Positions 9,045 to 18,696 of a DNA stretch of 64,000 nt are shown here, piece by piece (within the stretch, counting starts at the first letter, position 1; the number at the start of each line of letters is the position of its first letter). The translations under genes and the position numbers were made by a program. The stretch spans positions 1,183,501-1,247,500 of the forward strand of contig NZ_AP023086.1 of NCBI RefSeq assembly GCF_021655555.1, in the 5' to 3' direction. Under the pieces are notes generated by a model. It worked only from the letters and a program-made list of their open reading frames with translations, ran no database searches and was not told the origin of the DNA. The DNA is from Marinagarivorans cellulosilyticus (lineage in GTDB: Bacteria > Pseudomonadota > Gammaproteobacteria > Pseudomonadales > Cellvibrionaceae).

Positions 9045-11627
9045 TTATCGGTTAAGTTCTTTGCGGTAGCGCACAAGCTTTAGTGCACCTAATTGCTTAA
9101 GAATTTCTTTAGGGTTGTTGTCCGCTGCAATCATGGCGGCGGTAATGTCGTCAATTGAGCAGCTGTAATCAGCATGTTCTTGCTCGGTGAGGGCGCCTAA
9201 ATCTTCGTTGTCTTCATCGATAACTTCGTGCCCTGTGCCCATGGCAAAACGGAATAAGTTTTGTGCAAAGCAGTGCTTCGCGCTATCCAAATTGGCTAGT
9301 GAATGCGAAAGCTCTTTGGCGCCGTAAAAAGATAAGCTTGCGCCATCGCCAGCATAGCTTAAGCCAATCAGTTCGCCGCTGGCATCAACCATCAGACCGT
9401 TGCGGTCGATATCCTGATGACGGCCAATGGTGTCGAAATCTTCCATGCCAAAGCCCAGTGGGTTGATGATTTCTTTGTGGCAGGCTTGGCAGGAACCCTC
9501 TTTGGTGAGTTCGTGGTAGCGCTCGCGGTTAGTGATATGACCACCTTCCCACAAACTGGCTAGTTCAGCGGCTGCCGCCTCGCGATCTACAACAACACCA
9601 GGTGGTGGTGGTGGGATATCTTGGCACAATAGACGCTCGCGAACGGCTCCTGCGCGACGAATAGGTGAGGTCTCGTCGTTGTTGCCATAGGTCGTCATGA
9701 AAGCGCCGGTAGTAAGAATGCCACCGCGGTTTGCGCCGCCGTCAATCTTGGTAAATGCATTGCTGTTAGCACCGGTTAAACCGTAATAACTGGCTAGTGT
9801 TGCGTTGGCGAAGGTGTAATCAGCTGCAAAGAACTGATCAATCGCTTGGTTATCATCAAGTACAACATGAGTGAAAAGCTCGCGAACCTCCTGAACCATT
9901 GCTTGGCGAATTTCCTCGGTGAGCTCTGGGTATTTAGCGGGGTCTTTGGCTTCTCTTAGTGCGCCGTCGGTGCCTAACCATTGAGCAGCAAAATTGCCGA
10001 GATGTGCTTTGGCCCGTGGCGACTCAAGAAGGCGACCGACTTGTGCGGCAATTTGCGCTTCGGTATCGAGTTCGCTATTTTCTGCGGCTGCCATTAGCGC
10101 TGCGTCAGGTGTGCTGCCGGTATAGGTGTATGCAAGGTAGGTAGCGATTTCGTATGGGGTTAGTGCGTAGGCATCCAAATCTGGTGCGTTTTCTTGCAGC
10201 TTAGCTTCGCCGTAAGTCACGGTGTGAACTTCAAGGTAGGATTCATCATAATTTTGGCTGCGGATATCCAGTGCAATGCGCGTACCGTGGTGGCCGCTAA
10301 TACCTGGGAAGTAAACCTTAATTGTGCGGTATTCGGCCCAATCAACAAGCACTTCATGAGAAAAACTATTTACTGCAACGGTCATTTTGGGCACGGTGCC
10401 GCCAATGGTGGTGCCTTTAACTTTGATTTCCATAAGCGTGCCGGCACCCGTGTAGGAAAGGTGCTTTTCAAGCTTGGCTTCTTGCCTATCGCGTGAGCGC
10501 ACTTTCCAAGCGCCGTCTAAGTCGCCGGCTTCACCGAAGTTGTGCTGTAGGTCTGTTGCTTTAAGTTCGGTAGTGGTGCCAGTAAAGACATATTGACTGC
10601 CATCGTATTCGCCTTGTGATACGGCTATACCTTGCTCTGAGCGGTACAAAAACGCGGGAGATGAAAGCACGGCGGTGAGTGCCATTTCGATACCGTTGTT
10701 AATGTCGCCATCAATAAAGCCTTCACCAAACAGGCTAGATATTGCGGTGATTTCTTCGCGGTTTAGCGGGCGGCGGAAGGCTGTTTTAGCAAAACCTTGA
10801 GTAAAGGCCGCAGCGCATTGCTCGGATGTAGTGTTATCGCAATTAACGATGCCGTTAAATCCGCGGGCTTTTGACCAGGCTGCAATTTGCTCGGCAGCGA
10901 TAAGGTAGCTATCAACGTGGACCTCGGTGACGCTTGCGCCCACGTTATTGCTAAAGCCGTGAATGTAGGTGTCATCTGGCAGGCTATTGCTGATCTCAAA
11001 ATCAATGCCGACAAGATCCTCTATGGTGTTTTGGTATTCATCGCGGGTCAGTAGCTTGAGCTGGCGGGCGCCATAGGTGACGCGATCGTCACAGATGTTA
11101 CCTTTATAGGTAAGTGTTGGTGTTGAGCTAGAGCTTTGCGTTGCCCAAGTATCAATATAGGCGGCAATGTCGGCGGCGCATTGCTCGTCGCAGCTGCCCG
11201 GGGCAAGTGGGTCTGGCATGTAGCGGTAAATGTATTCAGCCAGCGGCATATCGCCAAGGTCGTCTTTGCTGTAGTTGTAGCTGGATTTACCGGCCGTAAT
11301 GATGGCGACTGGGCCATTGCCATCGTCGCTGTGGCAGCCGGTACAGTTTAGTTTTTCGTTTTTATAATTGTCGGTGTAATAAATACGACCACGACTTGCA
11401 TCACCAACGGGGAAGCTCAGGGTTTGTTCTGATGAGCTAGCTGCACTGCTGGAGCTAGCGGGAAGGCTGCTGGAGCTATTATTGATCACAGAGCTAGAGC
11501 TGGCAGGAGCGCTGCTGACTTCACTAGAGCTAGAGATAGGTGTGGAGCTAGAACTGCCTTCTTCGGTGGTGGCAACACATGCACTAAGCAATGTAGCACT
11601 AAAAGCAAGTAGGAGTGGGCGATGCAT
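9045..11627 (-). CDS. DUF1592/DUF1588-type lipoprotein with two CXXCH haem motifs and a polyserine linker
   Basis: 860-aa lipoprotein (lipobox LSAC, Cys17) with a polyserine linker at about 22-67, a hallmark of secreted proteins in Saccharophagus/Cellvibrio relatives. An N-terminal cytochrome-c-like domain has CTGCH (95-99). The planctomycete-type DUF1587/1595/1592/1588/1585 series follows (landmarks LTRDEYQNTIEDLVG, AFRRPLNREE, LLCQDIPPPPPG). A second motif, CQACH, lies near the C-terminus before INPLGFGMEDFD. Residues about 345-476 form a beta-rich insert resembling Ca-dependent carbohydrate-binding modules. The substrate is unknown; I infer a surface redox protein working with the DUF1552 partner. 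Confidence 0.85.
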   Translation of the reverse strand: MHRPLLLAFSATLLSACVATTEEGSSSSTPISSSSEVSSAPASSSSVINNSSSSLPASSSSAASSSEQTLSFPVGDASRGRIYYTDNYKNEKLNCTGCHSDDGNGPVAIITAGKSSYNYSKDDLGDMPLAEYIYRYMPDPLAPGSCDEQCAADIAAYIDTWATQSSSSTPTLTYKGNICDDRVTYGARQLKLLTRDEYQNTIEDLVGIDFEISNSLPDDTYIHGFSNNVGASVTEVHVDSYLIAAEQIAAWSKARGFNGIVNCDNTTSEQCAAAFTQGFAKTAFRRPLNREEITAISSLFGEGFIDGDINNGIEMALTAVLSSPAFLYRSEQGIAVSQGEYDGSQYVFTGTTTELKATDLQHNFGEAGDLDGAWKVRSRDRQEAKLEKHLSYTGAGTLMEIKVKGTTIGGTVPKMTVAVNSFSHEVLVDWAEYRTIKVYFPGISGHHGTRIALDIRSQNYDESYLEVHTVTYGEAKLQENAPDLDAYALTPYEIATYLAYTYTGSTPDAALMAAAENSELDTEAQIAAQVGRLLESPRAKAHLGNFAAQWLGTDGALREAKDPAKYPELTEEIRQAMVQEVRELFTHVVLDDNQAIDQFFAADYTFANATLASYYGLTGANSNAFTKIDGGANRGGILTTGAFMTTYGNNDETSPIRRAGAVRERLLCQDIPPPPPGVVVDREAAAAELASLWEGGHITNRERYHELTKEGSCQACHKEIINPLGFGMEDFDTIGRHQDIDRNGLMVDASGELIGLSYAGDGASLSFYGAKELSHSLANLDSAKHCFAQNLFRFAMGTGHEVIDEDNEDLGALTEQEHADYSCSIDDITAAMIAADNNPKEILKQLGALKLVRYRKELNR

Positions 11628-11947
11628 TATGAACCCTCAAATAGGTGTAATCGATATCATTGCCCATTTTAAACCCAAAACTTATTGTTTTTTAGTACTG
11701 CAAAGTATTAATGATACGTTTGTTTGATGTTTTATGGATAATTGCGATTGGTCTCACAAAGTGGCGCATGCGTCCTTTTGACTGTGCGTATTCGGAGTGA
11801 TTTGGGCGTGGAGGGCGTTGTTTGTCTAGTAGGATTATTCTGCCTGCGCATGGTTTGTGGTTATTGCGTATAATCGCGCCCCTGTTATTTATTCATTTCC
11901 AATGTATCGCGATGTTGGCAGGTTAGTGTCGACCAAGGTTTAAAATT
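11628..11947. other. Divergent intergenic region upstream of the DUF1592 gene and aroC
   Basis: 320 bp without a gene. It holds the start regions of both flanking transcripts. The only clear element is TATAAT at 11869-11874 on the plus strand, followed directly by CGCGCC; no convincing -35 lies 16-18 bp upstream. This gives a leader of about 65 nt for aroC. No good minus-strand promoter was recognised. Confidence 0.5.
11869..11880 (+). promoter_or_regulatory. aroC -10 box with GC-rich discriminator
   Basis: Perfect TATAAT followed by CGCGCC, the same architecture as the rRNA, acpP and yceD promoters here. The -35 is not evident. Confidence 0.5.
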
Positions 11948-13048
11948 ATGTCCGGTAATACGATAGGTAAACTTTTTACAGTCACCACGTTTGGTGAAAG
12001 CCACGGCCTTGCATTGGGCGCAATTGTGGATGGCTGCCCTCCTGGGATAGAGCTGACAGAAACTGACTTGCAAATCGACCTAGACCGCCGTAAACCGGGC
12101 ACTTCTCGCCATACCACTCAACGCCGCGAGCCTGATGAAGTAGAAATTTTGTCAGGTGTTTTTGAGGGCAAAACGACCGGCACCTCGATAGGCATGGTCA
12201 TTCGCAATACGGATCAGCGCTCTAAAGATTACGGCAAAATTAGAGACCAATTTCGCCCGGCACACGCCGATTACACCTACCACCATAAATACGGGATTCG
12301 CGATTACCGTGGTGGTGGACGTTCTTCTGCCCGTGAAACGGCCATGCGTGTTGCCGCTGGCGCGCTCGCCAAAAAAGTACTTAAGGCGCAGTTTGGTGTT
12401 GAAGTTGCGGGTTACTTGAGTCAGTTGGGCCCCATTGCTGTTGAAAAAGTGGATTGGAGTGAGATTAACAACAACCCCTTCTTTTGCCCTGATGTGGACA
12501 AAGTGCCAGAGATGGAAGCCTACATGGATGCTTTGCGCAAAGAGGGTGACTCCATTGGTGCCAAAATAACGGTTGTGGCTAAAGGCGTGCCTGCCGGCTG
12601 GGGTGAGCCCGTCTTCGACCGTTTGGATGCTGACATTGCCCATGCATTAATGGGTATTAATGCAGTAAAAGGGGTTGAGGTAGGAGATGGCTTTGCCTCT
12701 GTCGCCCAGAAGGGGACAGAGCATCGTGATGAAATGACGCCCGAAGGTTTTTTAAGTAATCACGCGGGCGGTGTGCTGGGGGGGATATCCTCTGGGCAGG
12801 ATATTGTTGCCCATATGGCATTAAAGCCCACATCCAGTTTGCGCCTACCTGGCCGCAGTGTTGATGTTGATGGCCAAGCGGCAGAAATTATTACTACCGG
12901 TCGTCACGACCCTTGTGTTGGCATTCGCGCAACACCGATTGCTGAAGCAATGCTGGCGATTATTTTACTGGATCACGCCTTGCGTCAGCGGGGACAAAAC
13001 GGTGCCAATCCAGCTATTGCCCCTGTGGTGCCTGGCGCTATCGATTGA
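11948..13048 (+). CDS. aroC: Chorismate synthase
   Basis: Last step of the shikimate pathway: 5-enolpyruvylshikimate-3-phosphate to chorismate, using reduced FMN. 366 aa. Family signatures are visible: GESHG (16-20), RRKPGTSRHTTQRREPD, the RPAHADYTY region, YRGGGRSSARET and the C-terminal RHDPCVGIRATPIAEAM. It overlaps the following MFS gene by 4 nt, a common gammaproteobacterial arrangement. Confidence 0.97.
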   Translation: MSGNTIGKLFTVTTFGESHGLALGAIVDGCPPGIELTETDLQIDLDRRKPGTSRHTTQRREPDEVEILSGVFEGKTTGTSIGMVIRNTDQRSKDYGKIRDQFRPAHADYTYHHKYGIRDYRGGGRSSARETAMRVAAGALAKKVLKAQFGVEVAGYLSQLGPIAVEKVDWSEINNNPFFCPDVDKVPEMEAYMDALRKEGDSIGAKITVVAKGVPAGWGEPVFDRLDADIAHALMGINAVKGVEVGDGFASVAQKGTEHRDEMTPEGFLSNHAGGVLGGISSGQDIVAHMALKPTSSLRLPGRSVDVDGQAAEIITTGRHDPCVGIRATPIAEAMLAIILLDHALRQRGQNGANPAIAPVVPGAID

Positions 13049-14211
13049 TTTCCGGTACGCCTTATTGGCGTTTAAGTGCTGTCTATTTTGGCTACTTTGC
13101 CGTTATTGGCGGGATATCGCCTTATTGGAGTGCGTACCTCGATAATATCGGCTTTGCGCCTCATGTTATTGGTTTGCTTGCTGCTATTCCGATGATTACC
13201 CGTTTAATCGCGCCTTACGTTTGGGGGGTGATTGCCGATGCCACGGGCAGGCGCTTGTGGATCATTCGGGTGGGGGTGTTTGGTGCCTTAATCAGTTTTA
13301 CGGCATTACTTTTTTCGCAGAATTTCTGGGTTTTGCTAATCGCTTCGTTCGTCTTTAGTTTTTTCTGGAATGCGGTATTGCCGCAGTTTGAAGGTTTAAC
13401 CTTAAGTCATCTTGGAGAGCGTGCCCCGCTATACAGCCGTATTCGCTTGTGGGGTTCCATCGGTTTTATTGTAATGGTTCTGGCGCTAGGTATTTTATTT
13501 GATCAAGTGTCGATTAACTATTTACCTTTTTGTTTAATACTGGGGCTAATACTTGTCTCGTTCGTAAGCTGTACTCTACCCGACGCACCAAAAGTTGATC
13601 GGGGTTCTCAAAAAAGCTTGAGTATGCGGGCTGTGTTGCGCAAACCTACAGTTGCTGGTTTTTTTATTGCTGTGTTTTTGCTGCAAGCTAGTCATGGTGT
13701 GTATTACGGGTTTTATACGCTACATCTACAGGATTATGGCTATAGCCGCACTGTAATTAGCCTGTTGTGGAGTGTGGGTGTTATTGCCGAGATCGTACTC
13801 TTTGTGTTTGCTTCTCGGTTATTGGTTGCGGTGAGTTTAAAGCTCTGCTTATTAATGTGCTTTGCCGTGGCTGCAGTGCGCTGGCTTGTTATAGGTTTGT
13901 TTGCAGACCAAATCATACTGCTATTAATTGTGCAGTTGGGGCATGCCTTTACCTTTGGTTTGGTCCACGCTGTAGCGATGACGTTAGTGCGAAATTACTT
14001 CGGGGACGCTTTGCAGGGGCGTGGGCAAGCGCTATACAGTGCAGTCGGTTTTGGCGGCGGAGCAGCGGTGGGTACCTATGCGGCAGGTTGGCTTTGGCAT
14101 TTGGGGGGAGGGATTACATTTATTGCCGCATCCTTTATGGCGATACTGGCTTTTGCGGTGGCGCTTTTCATGATGCCAGCTAATGCTTGCGAGTCAGAGA
14201 CTTTAGCATAA
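13045..14211 (+). CDS. MFS transporter, HcaT-like
   Basis: 388-aa inner-membrane protein with about 12 hydrophobic helices, of the MFS_1-like/3-phenylpropionate-transporter-like group often found just after aroC. The N-terminus PYWRLSAVYFGYFAVIGGI is typical. The TTG start overlaps the aroC stop (ATTGA), so translation is coupled; no ATG is available nearby. A loop motif, GVIADATGRR, fits the MFS signature. The substrate cannot be told from the sequence. Confidence 0.82.
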   Translation: MISGTPYWRLSAVYFGYFAVIGGISPYWSAYLDNIGFAPHVIGLLAAIPMITRLIAPYVWGVIADATGRRLWIIRVGVFGALISFTALLFSQNFWVLLIASFVFSFFWNAVLPQFEGLTLSHLGERAPLYSRIRLWGSIGFIVMVLALGILFDQVSINYLPFCLILGLILVSFVSCTLPDAPKVDRGSQKSLSMRAVLRKPTVAGFFIAVFLLQASHGVYYGFYTLHLQDYGYSRTVISLLWSVGVIAEIVLFVFASRLLVAVSLKLCLLMCFAVAAVRWLVIGLFADQIILLLIVQLGHAFTFGLVHAVAMTLVRNYFGDALQGRGQALYSAVGFGGGAAVGTYAAGWLWHLGGGITFIAASFMAILAFAVALFMMPANACESETLA

Positions 14212-14374
14212 TTGCGTGACTTTCGGCGAGTTGTGAATATTTCACGCTTGTGCAGAAAATGTCCAATAATTGGCGTATACTTCGTCTTCTATCTAAAATA
14301 CCCGTGCAGTGTAATTTTTTTGGCGTCATGCGCGGTCTTCTGATTAATTCATTTTACAAATAGTAGGAATCCAT

Positions 14375-15307
14375 ATGCGCACCAGCCGATATCTTTTGGC
14401 CCGTGTCGTTAGCCTGTTTATAGTCTTGGCTACAATAAAAGGTGGCAGTGCTTTGCTAATAGCACAGGAGCTATGCCCATTGGTTAATTGTGATTGCCAG
14501 GCTATTTCTTTGCCGGCTTGGCAAGAACGGTGCCTGAGTGCTGAACAAACAGCTAAGGCCGCTTGTGTCGCCAATAATGGCCAGCCAAAACAGTATTGCG
14601 GTTTGCAAGGCCCAAAGGCAAAGCCTGTTGCGTTGTCGACTACACATCAACAGGTGCAGGCGACAACACTCAAAACCTTGAAGCTGCATAAGCGGCAAGT
14701 CGTGATGCTGATGTGGTCAATTAAAGATGACCTTGATAACGTGCGTTATCGCGAGGAACGTCAGTTTTTTGGTGATGCATTGCAAGTACACAAGTTGCTC
14801 GATCAAAATATAAAGCGCTTGTATACCACCCAGCGCAATGCAGCTGAAGGTGAGCGGCTACGAAAAGGTGATGATGAAGCAGCAGACTTATGGCGCGATT
14901 ACCGTGAAGAAATCGTTGATGTTGTTGCTCAGTTTGAAGCTTATGGCGAGGTACTGTGGGGCAAGTTTGAAGCGGCAACAGTGGCTAAGGAGAAAAAAGC
15001 GTACCGCTTGCTATCGATGCGCATTCTGCGTAGCGCAAGCCAGTTAAGTGAACATCTTGCTTTTGCGTATGTTGGCGAGGGTGATGTAAAGGCCTCTGCG
15101 CTAGCGTGGCAGCAATCAGCGCGAATGGCGCAAAACCTGCTATCTAAAGAGCAGCAGTCGGTAGGCAATAGCAAGCATATTGCTTATTACCGCTACCAGA
15201 CTGCTGGCCGCTGGAATCGAGCTAGCTACTATTGGATGGAAGCAAAAGACGAGCCTCGCATTGGCGAGGCTGTAAAGCAGGCGGAGCTGGCAGTCAGCGT
15301 AAATTAA
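14375..15307 (+). CDS. Orphan secreted protein with Cys-rich N-terminus and helical body
   Basis: I do not recognise a family. 310 aa, with a signal-like hydrophobic segment (about 7-29) preceded by arginines. A cysteine-rich stretch follows (CPLVNCDCQ, RCLSAEQ, ACVANN, QYCG; six to seven Cys within about 45 residues). From about residue 90 it is mostly alpha-helical and charged, and it ends with LAVSVN. AGGAA precedes the ATG. It may be a small monocistronic gene. Upstream, TATACT (14276-14281) and the palindrome GTGAA-TAT-TTCAC (14233-14245) could be regulatory. The following barrel gene is convergent, with only 3 bp between stop codons. Confidence 0.7.
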   Translation: MRTSRYLLARVVSLFIVLATIKGGSALLIAQELCPLVNCDCQAISLPAWQERCLSAEQTAKAACVANNGQPKQYCGLQGPKAKPVALSTTHQQVQATTLKTLKLHKRQVVMLMWSIKDDLDNVRYREERQFFGDALQVHKLLDQNIKRLYTTQRNAAEGERLRKGDDEAADLWRDYREEIVDVVAQFEAYGEVLWGKFEAATVAKEKKAYRLLSMRILRSASQLSEHLAFAYVGEGDVKASALAWQQSARMAQNLLSKEQQSVGNSKHIAYYRYQTAGRWNRASYYWMEAKDEPRIGEAVKQAELAVSVN

Positions 15308-15310
15308 TTG

Positions 15311-16195
15311 CTAGAAGTGGATTTTAAGGCTGCCGTAAAAACCACTTAGCGAAGCATCAGAATACAGGCCTTCTAGGTCGTCTGCTTCTAGTCTCGATTT
15401 CCTGTAGCCTAGAGCGGCGCCGATTTCCATTACGTTCATATCGAACATGTATCCGCCTTCAAGCTCATAGTCATAGACTTTGTTGCTGTCATAGGCAATG
15501 GCTTTGCCCCGACCGCCAACAAAAAATCCGGATAATGGCAGGTCAAAGCGTATTTCGCTGTAGAGCAATGGAAGTATTACGTCGATATCGGTCGTTTGGG
15601 AGAGTGGGAGTATGATGCAGTACCCGCTTTGCCCTTGGATTAAGCCTTCCACTTCGCAATTGCCTCCCACAAGTTGTCGAGGCGAGGGGGTAGCATAAGT
15701 TGATTCGATGAATTCACCTGTCATTTGACGAACGCTAAGGCCTATGTCCCAGTTCACCCAGTTATCTAAGATCTCGTAATAGAGGCTTAGGTCAAAGGCG
15801 TCAATATTTAATTCGGTATGAATATTCTGTGATATATCCCAGTCTAAAGTCAGGTTTTCGTCAACAATTTGGGCGTAGCTTCTGGTCAAAACCTCCTCTA
15901 GACTTGTTCCGCTATCAGCAATTTTCGTTACATCGAGCCGAATATTCGGTAGAAGTGGAATTGGGTGTTCAAAAGCAATATGCCCGAACAATTGATTGTT
16001 TTTGCTGAATCCACGCTCTTTAAATGAAGGGATTCCCCAGCCAAATCCTTCCCTTTCGACAAGCTTGGCTTTGCCTGCAATCTCACCGCTAAAAGTGCTC
16101 TGCCAGCCCGATATAGAACCGTGCACGCCAATAAAATCTGCAAAAGCACTCGGCGCGCAGAACGCTATCATGGATGCTAGTAATAGTTTTTTCAT
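15311..16195 (-). CDS. Outer-membrane beta-barrel protein (TIGR04219-like)
   Basis: 294 aa with a clear Sec signal peptide (MKKLLLASMIAFCAPSAFA). The body alternates in beta-strand fashion and ends in an aromatic residue (SLKIHF), typical of BAM substrates. The motif EHPIPLLPNIRLD is shared with the TIGR04219 family of gammaproteobacterial barrels of unknown function. A cysteine pair (GNCEVEGL, SGYCIIL) may form a surface-loop disulfide. It lies between the orphan gene and the LysR regulator. Confidence 0.78.
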   Translation of the reverse strand: MKKLLLASMIAFCAPSAFADFIGVHGSISGWQSTFSGEIAGKAKLVEREGFGWGIPSFKERGFSKNNQLFGHIAFEHPIPLLPNIRLDVTKIADSGTSLEEVLTRSYAQIVDENLTLDWDISQNIHTELNIDAFDLSLYYEILDNWVNWDIGLSVRQMTGEFIESTYATPSPRQLVGGNCEVEGLIQGQSGYCIILPLSQTTDIDVILPLLYSEIRFDLPLSGFFVGGRGKAIAYDSNKVYDYELEGGYMFDMNVMEIGAALGYRKSRLEADDLEGLYSDASLSGFYGSLKIHF

Positions 16196-16262
16196 TATTA
16201 TCCCCTTGTTTTCTATAGCAGCTGTTATATCAGAAATGCTTCTTGTCGTCTGTGGGAAGATT

Positions 16263-17147
16263 TCAAAGCTTTGATGCTTTTGGCGTTGTATCGTTCAATC
16301 GTGCAATAAATGCTTGACCGGCATTGCTGAGTGTTCGCCCCGTGTGCCTTACCAATCCTAAATCTCGTTTAAGCGTTGAGCTTTGAACATTGAGTACTTT
16401 TAGCTGTTCATCGAGCATGCTTGCCGGTAAAACGCTCCAGCCAAGCCCAACCGAGCAGAGCATTTTTATGGTTTCCAAGAAGTTAGTGGCCATGCTGATG
16501 TTGAGGTTTAGCCCTTGCTCGTTAAAAAAACGGTGTATCAATTGGCCAGTATAGGTATTTAAGTCGGGCAGTATGGCTGGAGTTTGGCTTAGTTCGGCCA
16601 GCGTGCAGTCAGCGGCAATGGCGCTTTGTCGGCTGGTAATAAAAACCAGCGGGTCGTGCCAAATAGCGGTGGCGGCTAGTGGCGCATCGATTTGCGGTGG
16701 TAGCGTCACGAGCGCCAATTCGCATTTGCCTTGCAGTACGCGCTCACAGGCGACTTCCGAGTCTAAAAACTCAAAGCGCAAATTTACTTTTGGGTAGCGT
16801 TCGGCGAAGTCGCGCAGTACAGGGGGCAGTTTGTGTAAGCCAATATGGTGGCTTGTGGCTACATGTAAATCGCCGCGTACCTCTCCACTTAAGTCTTTCA
16901 CGGCGGTAGCGGCGTCTTGTATGTCGGCCAGAATTCTTTGTGCTTTTGGCAGGAGTATTTGGCCGCCTTCGGTGAGTTGCACTTGTTTTCCTATGCGGTC
17001 GAATAGGCGTGTATCAAGCAAACTTTCTAGCGCATTGATGCGTTTGCTAACGGCGGGCTGGGTGATAAACAGTTTTTCGGCGGCAAGTGAAAAAGAGCCG
17101 CATTCACTGATAATGACAAAAGCCCTTAAGGTATCTATATCCACCAT
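16263..17147 (-). CDS. LysR-family transcriptional regulator, divergent from leuC
   Basis: 294 aa. N-terminal winged helix-turn-helix (SLAAEKLFITQPAVSKRINALE, about 18-39), then a periplasmic-binding-like effector domain. GGAGG lies just before the ATG. It is transcribed away from leuC with 121 bp between starts, the usual layout for a LysR protein that controls the neighbouring operon. Control of leuCDB is therefore likely but inferred; the effector is unknown. Confidence 0.9.
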   Translation of the reverse strand: MVDIDTLRAFVIISECGSFSLAAEKLFITQPAVSKRINALESLLDTRLFDRIGKQVQLTEGGQILLPKAQRILADIQDAATAVKDLSGEVRGDLHVATSHHIGLHKLPPVLRDFAERYPKVNLRFEFLDSEVACERVLQGKCELALVTLPPQIDAPLAATAIWHDPLVFITSRQSAIAADCTLAELSQTPAILPDLNTYTGQLIHRFFNEQGLNLNISMATNFLETIKMLCSVGLGWSVLPASMLDEQLKVLNVQSSTLKRDLGLVRHTGRTLSNAGQAFIARLNDTTPKASKL

Positions 17148-17268
17148 TCCTCCGGGGAATGTTAATTATAAAAATAATGAATTGGAGTTATTGTACGGCG
17201 GTAGGCTAAAATTTCAACACGCTCAGTTGAGTGATATTTTTTAGCCGCTAATTATTGGGAATAAAACA
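17148..17268. promoter_or_regulatory. Shared LysR/leuC control region
   Basis: 121 bp, AT-rich, between divergent starts. Plus-strand TAAAAT (17207-17212) is a possible -10 for leuC; the nearest -35-like TTGGAG (17182-17187) is 19 bp away. GGGAAT precedes the leuC ATG. No clear leader peptide rich in leucine codons is visible, so attenuation is not supported. Confidence 0.35.
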
Positions 17269-18696
17269 ATGGCCGGTAAAACGTTATATGACAAATTATG
17301 GAACTTGCATGTCGTGTCGCAGCGAGATGATGGTTCGGCATTGATTTACATCGATCGTCATATTGTGCACGAAGTGACTTCGCCGCAGGCTTTTGAAGGG
17401 CTGCGTTTGGCGAAACGCAAACCTTGGCGGGTCGATAGCGTAGTGGCAACGCCTGACCACAATGTGCCAACCACCACGGTTGAGCGCGCCGGTGGCATTG
17501 CTGGTATTGCTGACCCTACCTCTAAGATCCAAGTGCAAACCTTGGATGATAACTGCGATGAATTGGGTATTTTAGAATTTAAAATCAACGATCAGCGCCA
17601 AGGTATTGTGCACGTTGTTGGCCCCGAAAGCGGCGCTTGCTTGCCGGGCATGACAATTGTGTGTGGCGACTCACACACCTCAACTAACGGCGCGTTAGGG
17701 GCTTTATCCATAGGGATAGGCACTAGCGAGGTTGAGCACGTATTGGCGACACAGTGCTTGGTCGCGAAGAAAATGAAAAATATGCTGGTTCGTGTCGATG
17801 GCGAATTAAGTGCAGGTATTACCCCAAAAGATGTGGTTTTGGCGATTATTGGCAAAATAGGCACTGCCGGCGGCACTGGTTATGCTATTGAATTTGGTGG
17901 TGATGTTTTTAAAGCCATGAGTATGGAAGGCCGTTTAACCGTATGCAATATGGCTATTGAGGCGGGTGCTCGTGCAGGTATGGTTGCTGTGGATCAAATC
18001 ACTTTAGATTACGTAAAAGGTAAAACTTTTGCGCCCAAAGGTGATGCATGGGATATGGCGGTTGCTGAGTGGAGCGACTTGCATAGCGATAGCGATGCGC
18101 AATTTGATGAGGTCGTCGTTTTGAATGGCGCTGAAATCGAGCCACAAGTTAGCTGGGGAACATCGCCCGAAATGGTGTTGCCTGTTAGCGGGAAAGTGCC
18201 AAACCCTGTCAATGAATCTGATAGTGTCAAAAAGGCGGGTATTGAGCGCGCGCTTGAATATATGGGGTTACAGGCTGATCAAGCGATTAATGACATTAAA
18301 GTAGATCGCGTATTCATTGGTTCTTGTACTAACTCGCGTATTGAAGACATGCGTGCCGCTGCAGCCGTTGTTGATGGCCGCCAAAAAGCGGCGTCGGTTA
18401 AAGAAGCTATTGTTGTTCCTGGATCTGGTTTAGTGAAGCAACAAGCTGAGGCTGAAGGGCTTGATAAAATATTCGTTGCCGCCGGTTTCGAGTGGCGCGA
18501 GCCCGGTTGCAGCATGTGCTTGGCGATGAATGCTGATCGCTTAGAAGACGGTGAGCACTGCGCATCGACGTCCAACCGCAATTTCGAAGGGCGCCAAGGC
18601 TACGGTGGTCGCACGCATTTGGTTAGCCCTGCCATGGCTGCCGCTGCTGGTGTTGTTGGCCATTTTGTTGATGTTCGTACAATGGAGAAAGTGTAA
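17269..18696 (+). CDS. leuC: 3-isopropylmalate dehydratase large subunit
   Basis: With LeuD it isomerises 2-isopropylmalate to 3-isopropylmalate in leucine synthesis. 475 aa. The three cysteine ligands of the 4Fe-4S cluster are in GSCTNSR (about 354) and CSMC (about 414 and 417). VCGDSHTSTNGALG and RTHLVSPAMAAAA are family signatures. Its stop overlaps the leuD start (TAATG), the normal coupling. Confidence 0.98.
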   Translation: MAGKTLYDKLWNLHVVSQRDDGSALIYIDRHIVHEVTSPQAFEGLRLAKRKPWRVDSVVATPDHNVPTTTVERAGGIAGIADPTSKIQVQTLDDNCDELGILEFKINDQRQGIVHVVGPESGACLPGMTIVCGDSHTSTNGALGALSIGIGTSEVEHVLATQCLVAKKMKNMLVRVDGELSAGITPKDVVLAIIGKIGTAGGTGYAIEFGGDVFKAMSMEGRLTVCNMAIEAGARAGMVAVDQITLDYVKGKTFAPKGDAWDMAVAEWSDLHSDSDAQFDEVVVLNGAEIEPQVSWGTSPEMVLPVSGKVPNPVNESDSVKKAGIERALEYMGLQADQAINDIKVDRVFIGSCTNSRIEDMRAAAAVVDGRQKAASVKEAIVVPGSGLVKQQAEAEGLDKIFVAAGFEWREPGCSMCLAMNADRLEDGEHCASTSNRNFEGRQGYGGRTHLVSPAMAAAAGVVGHFVDVRTMEKV

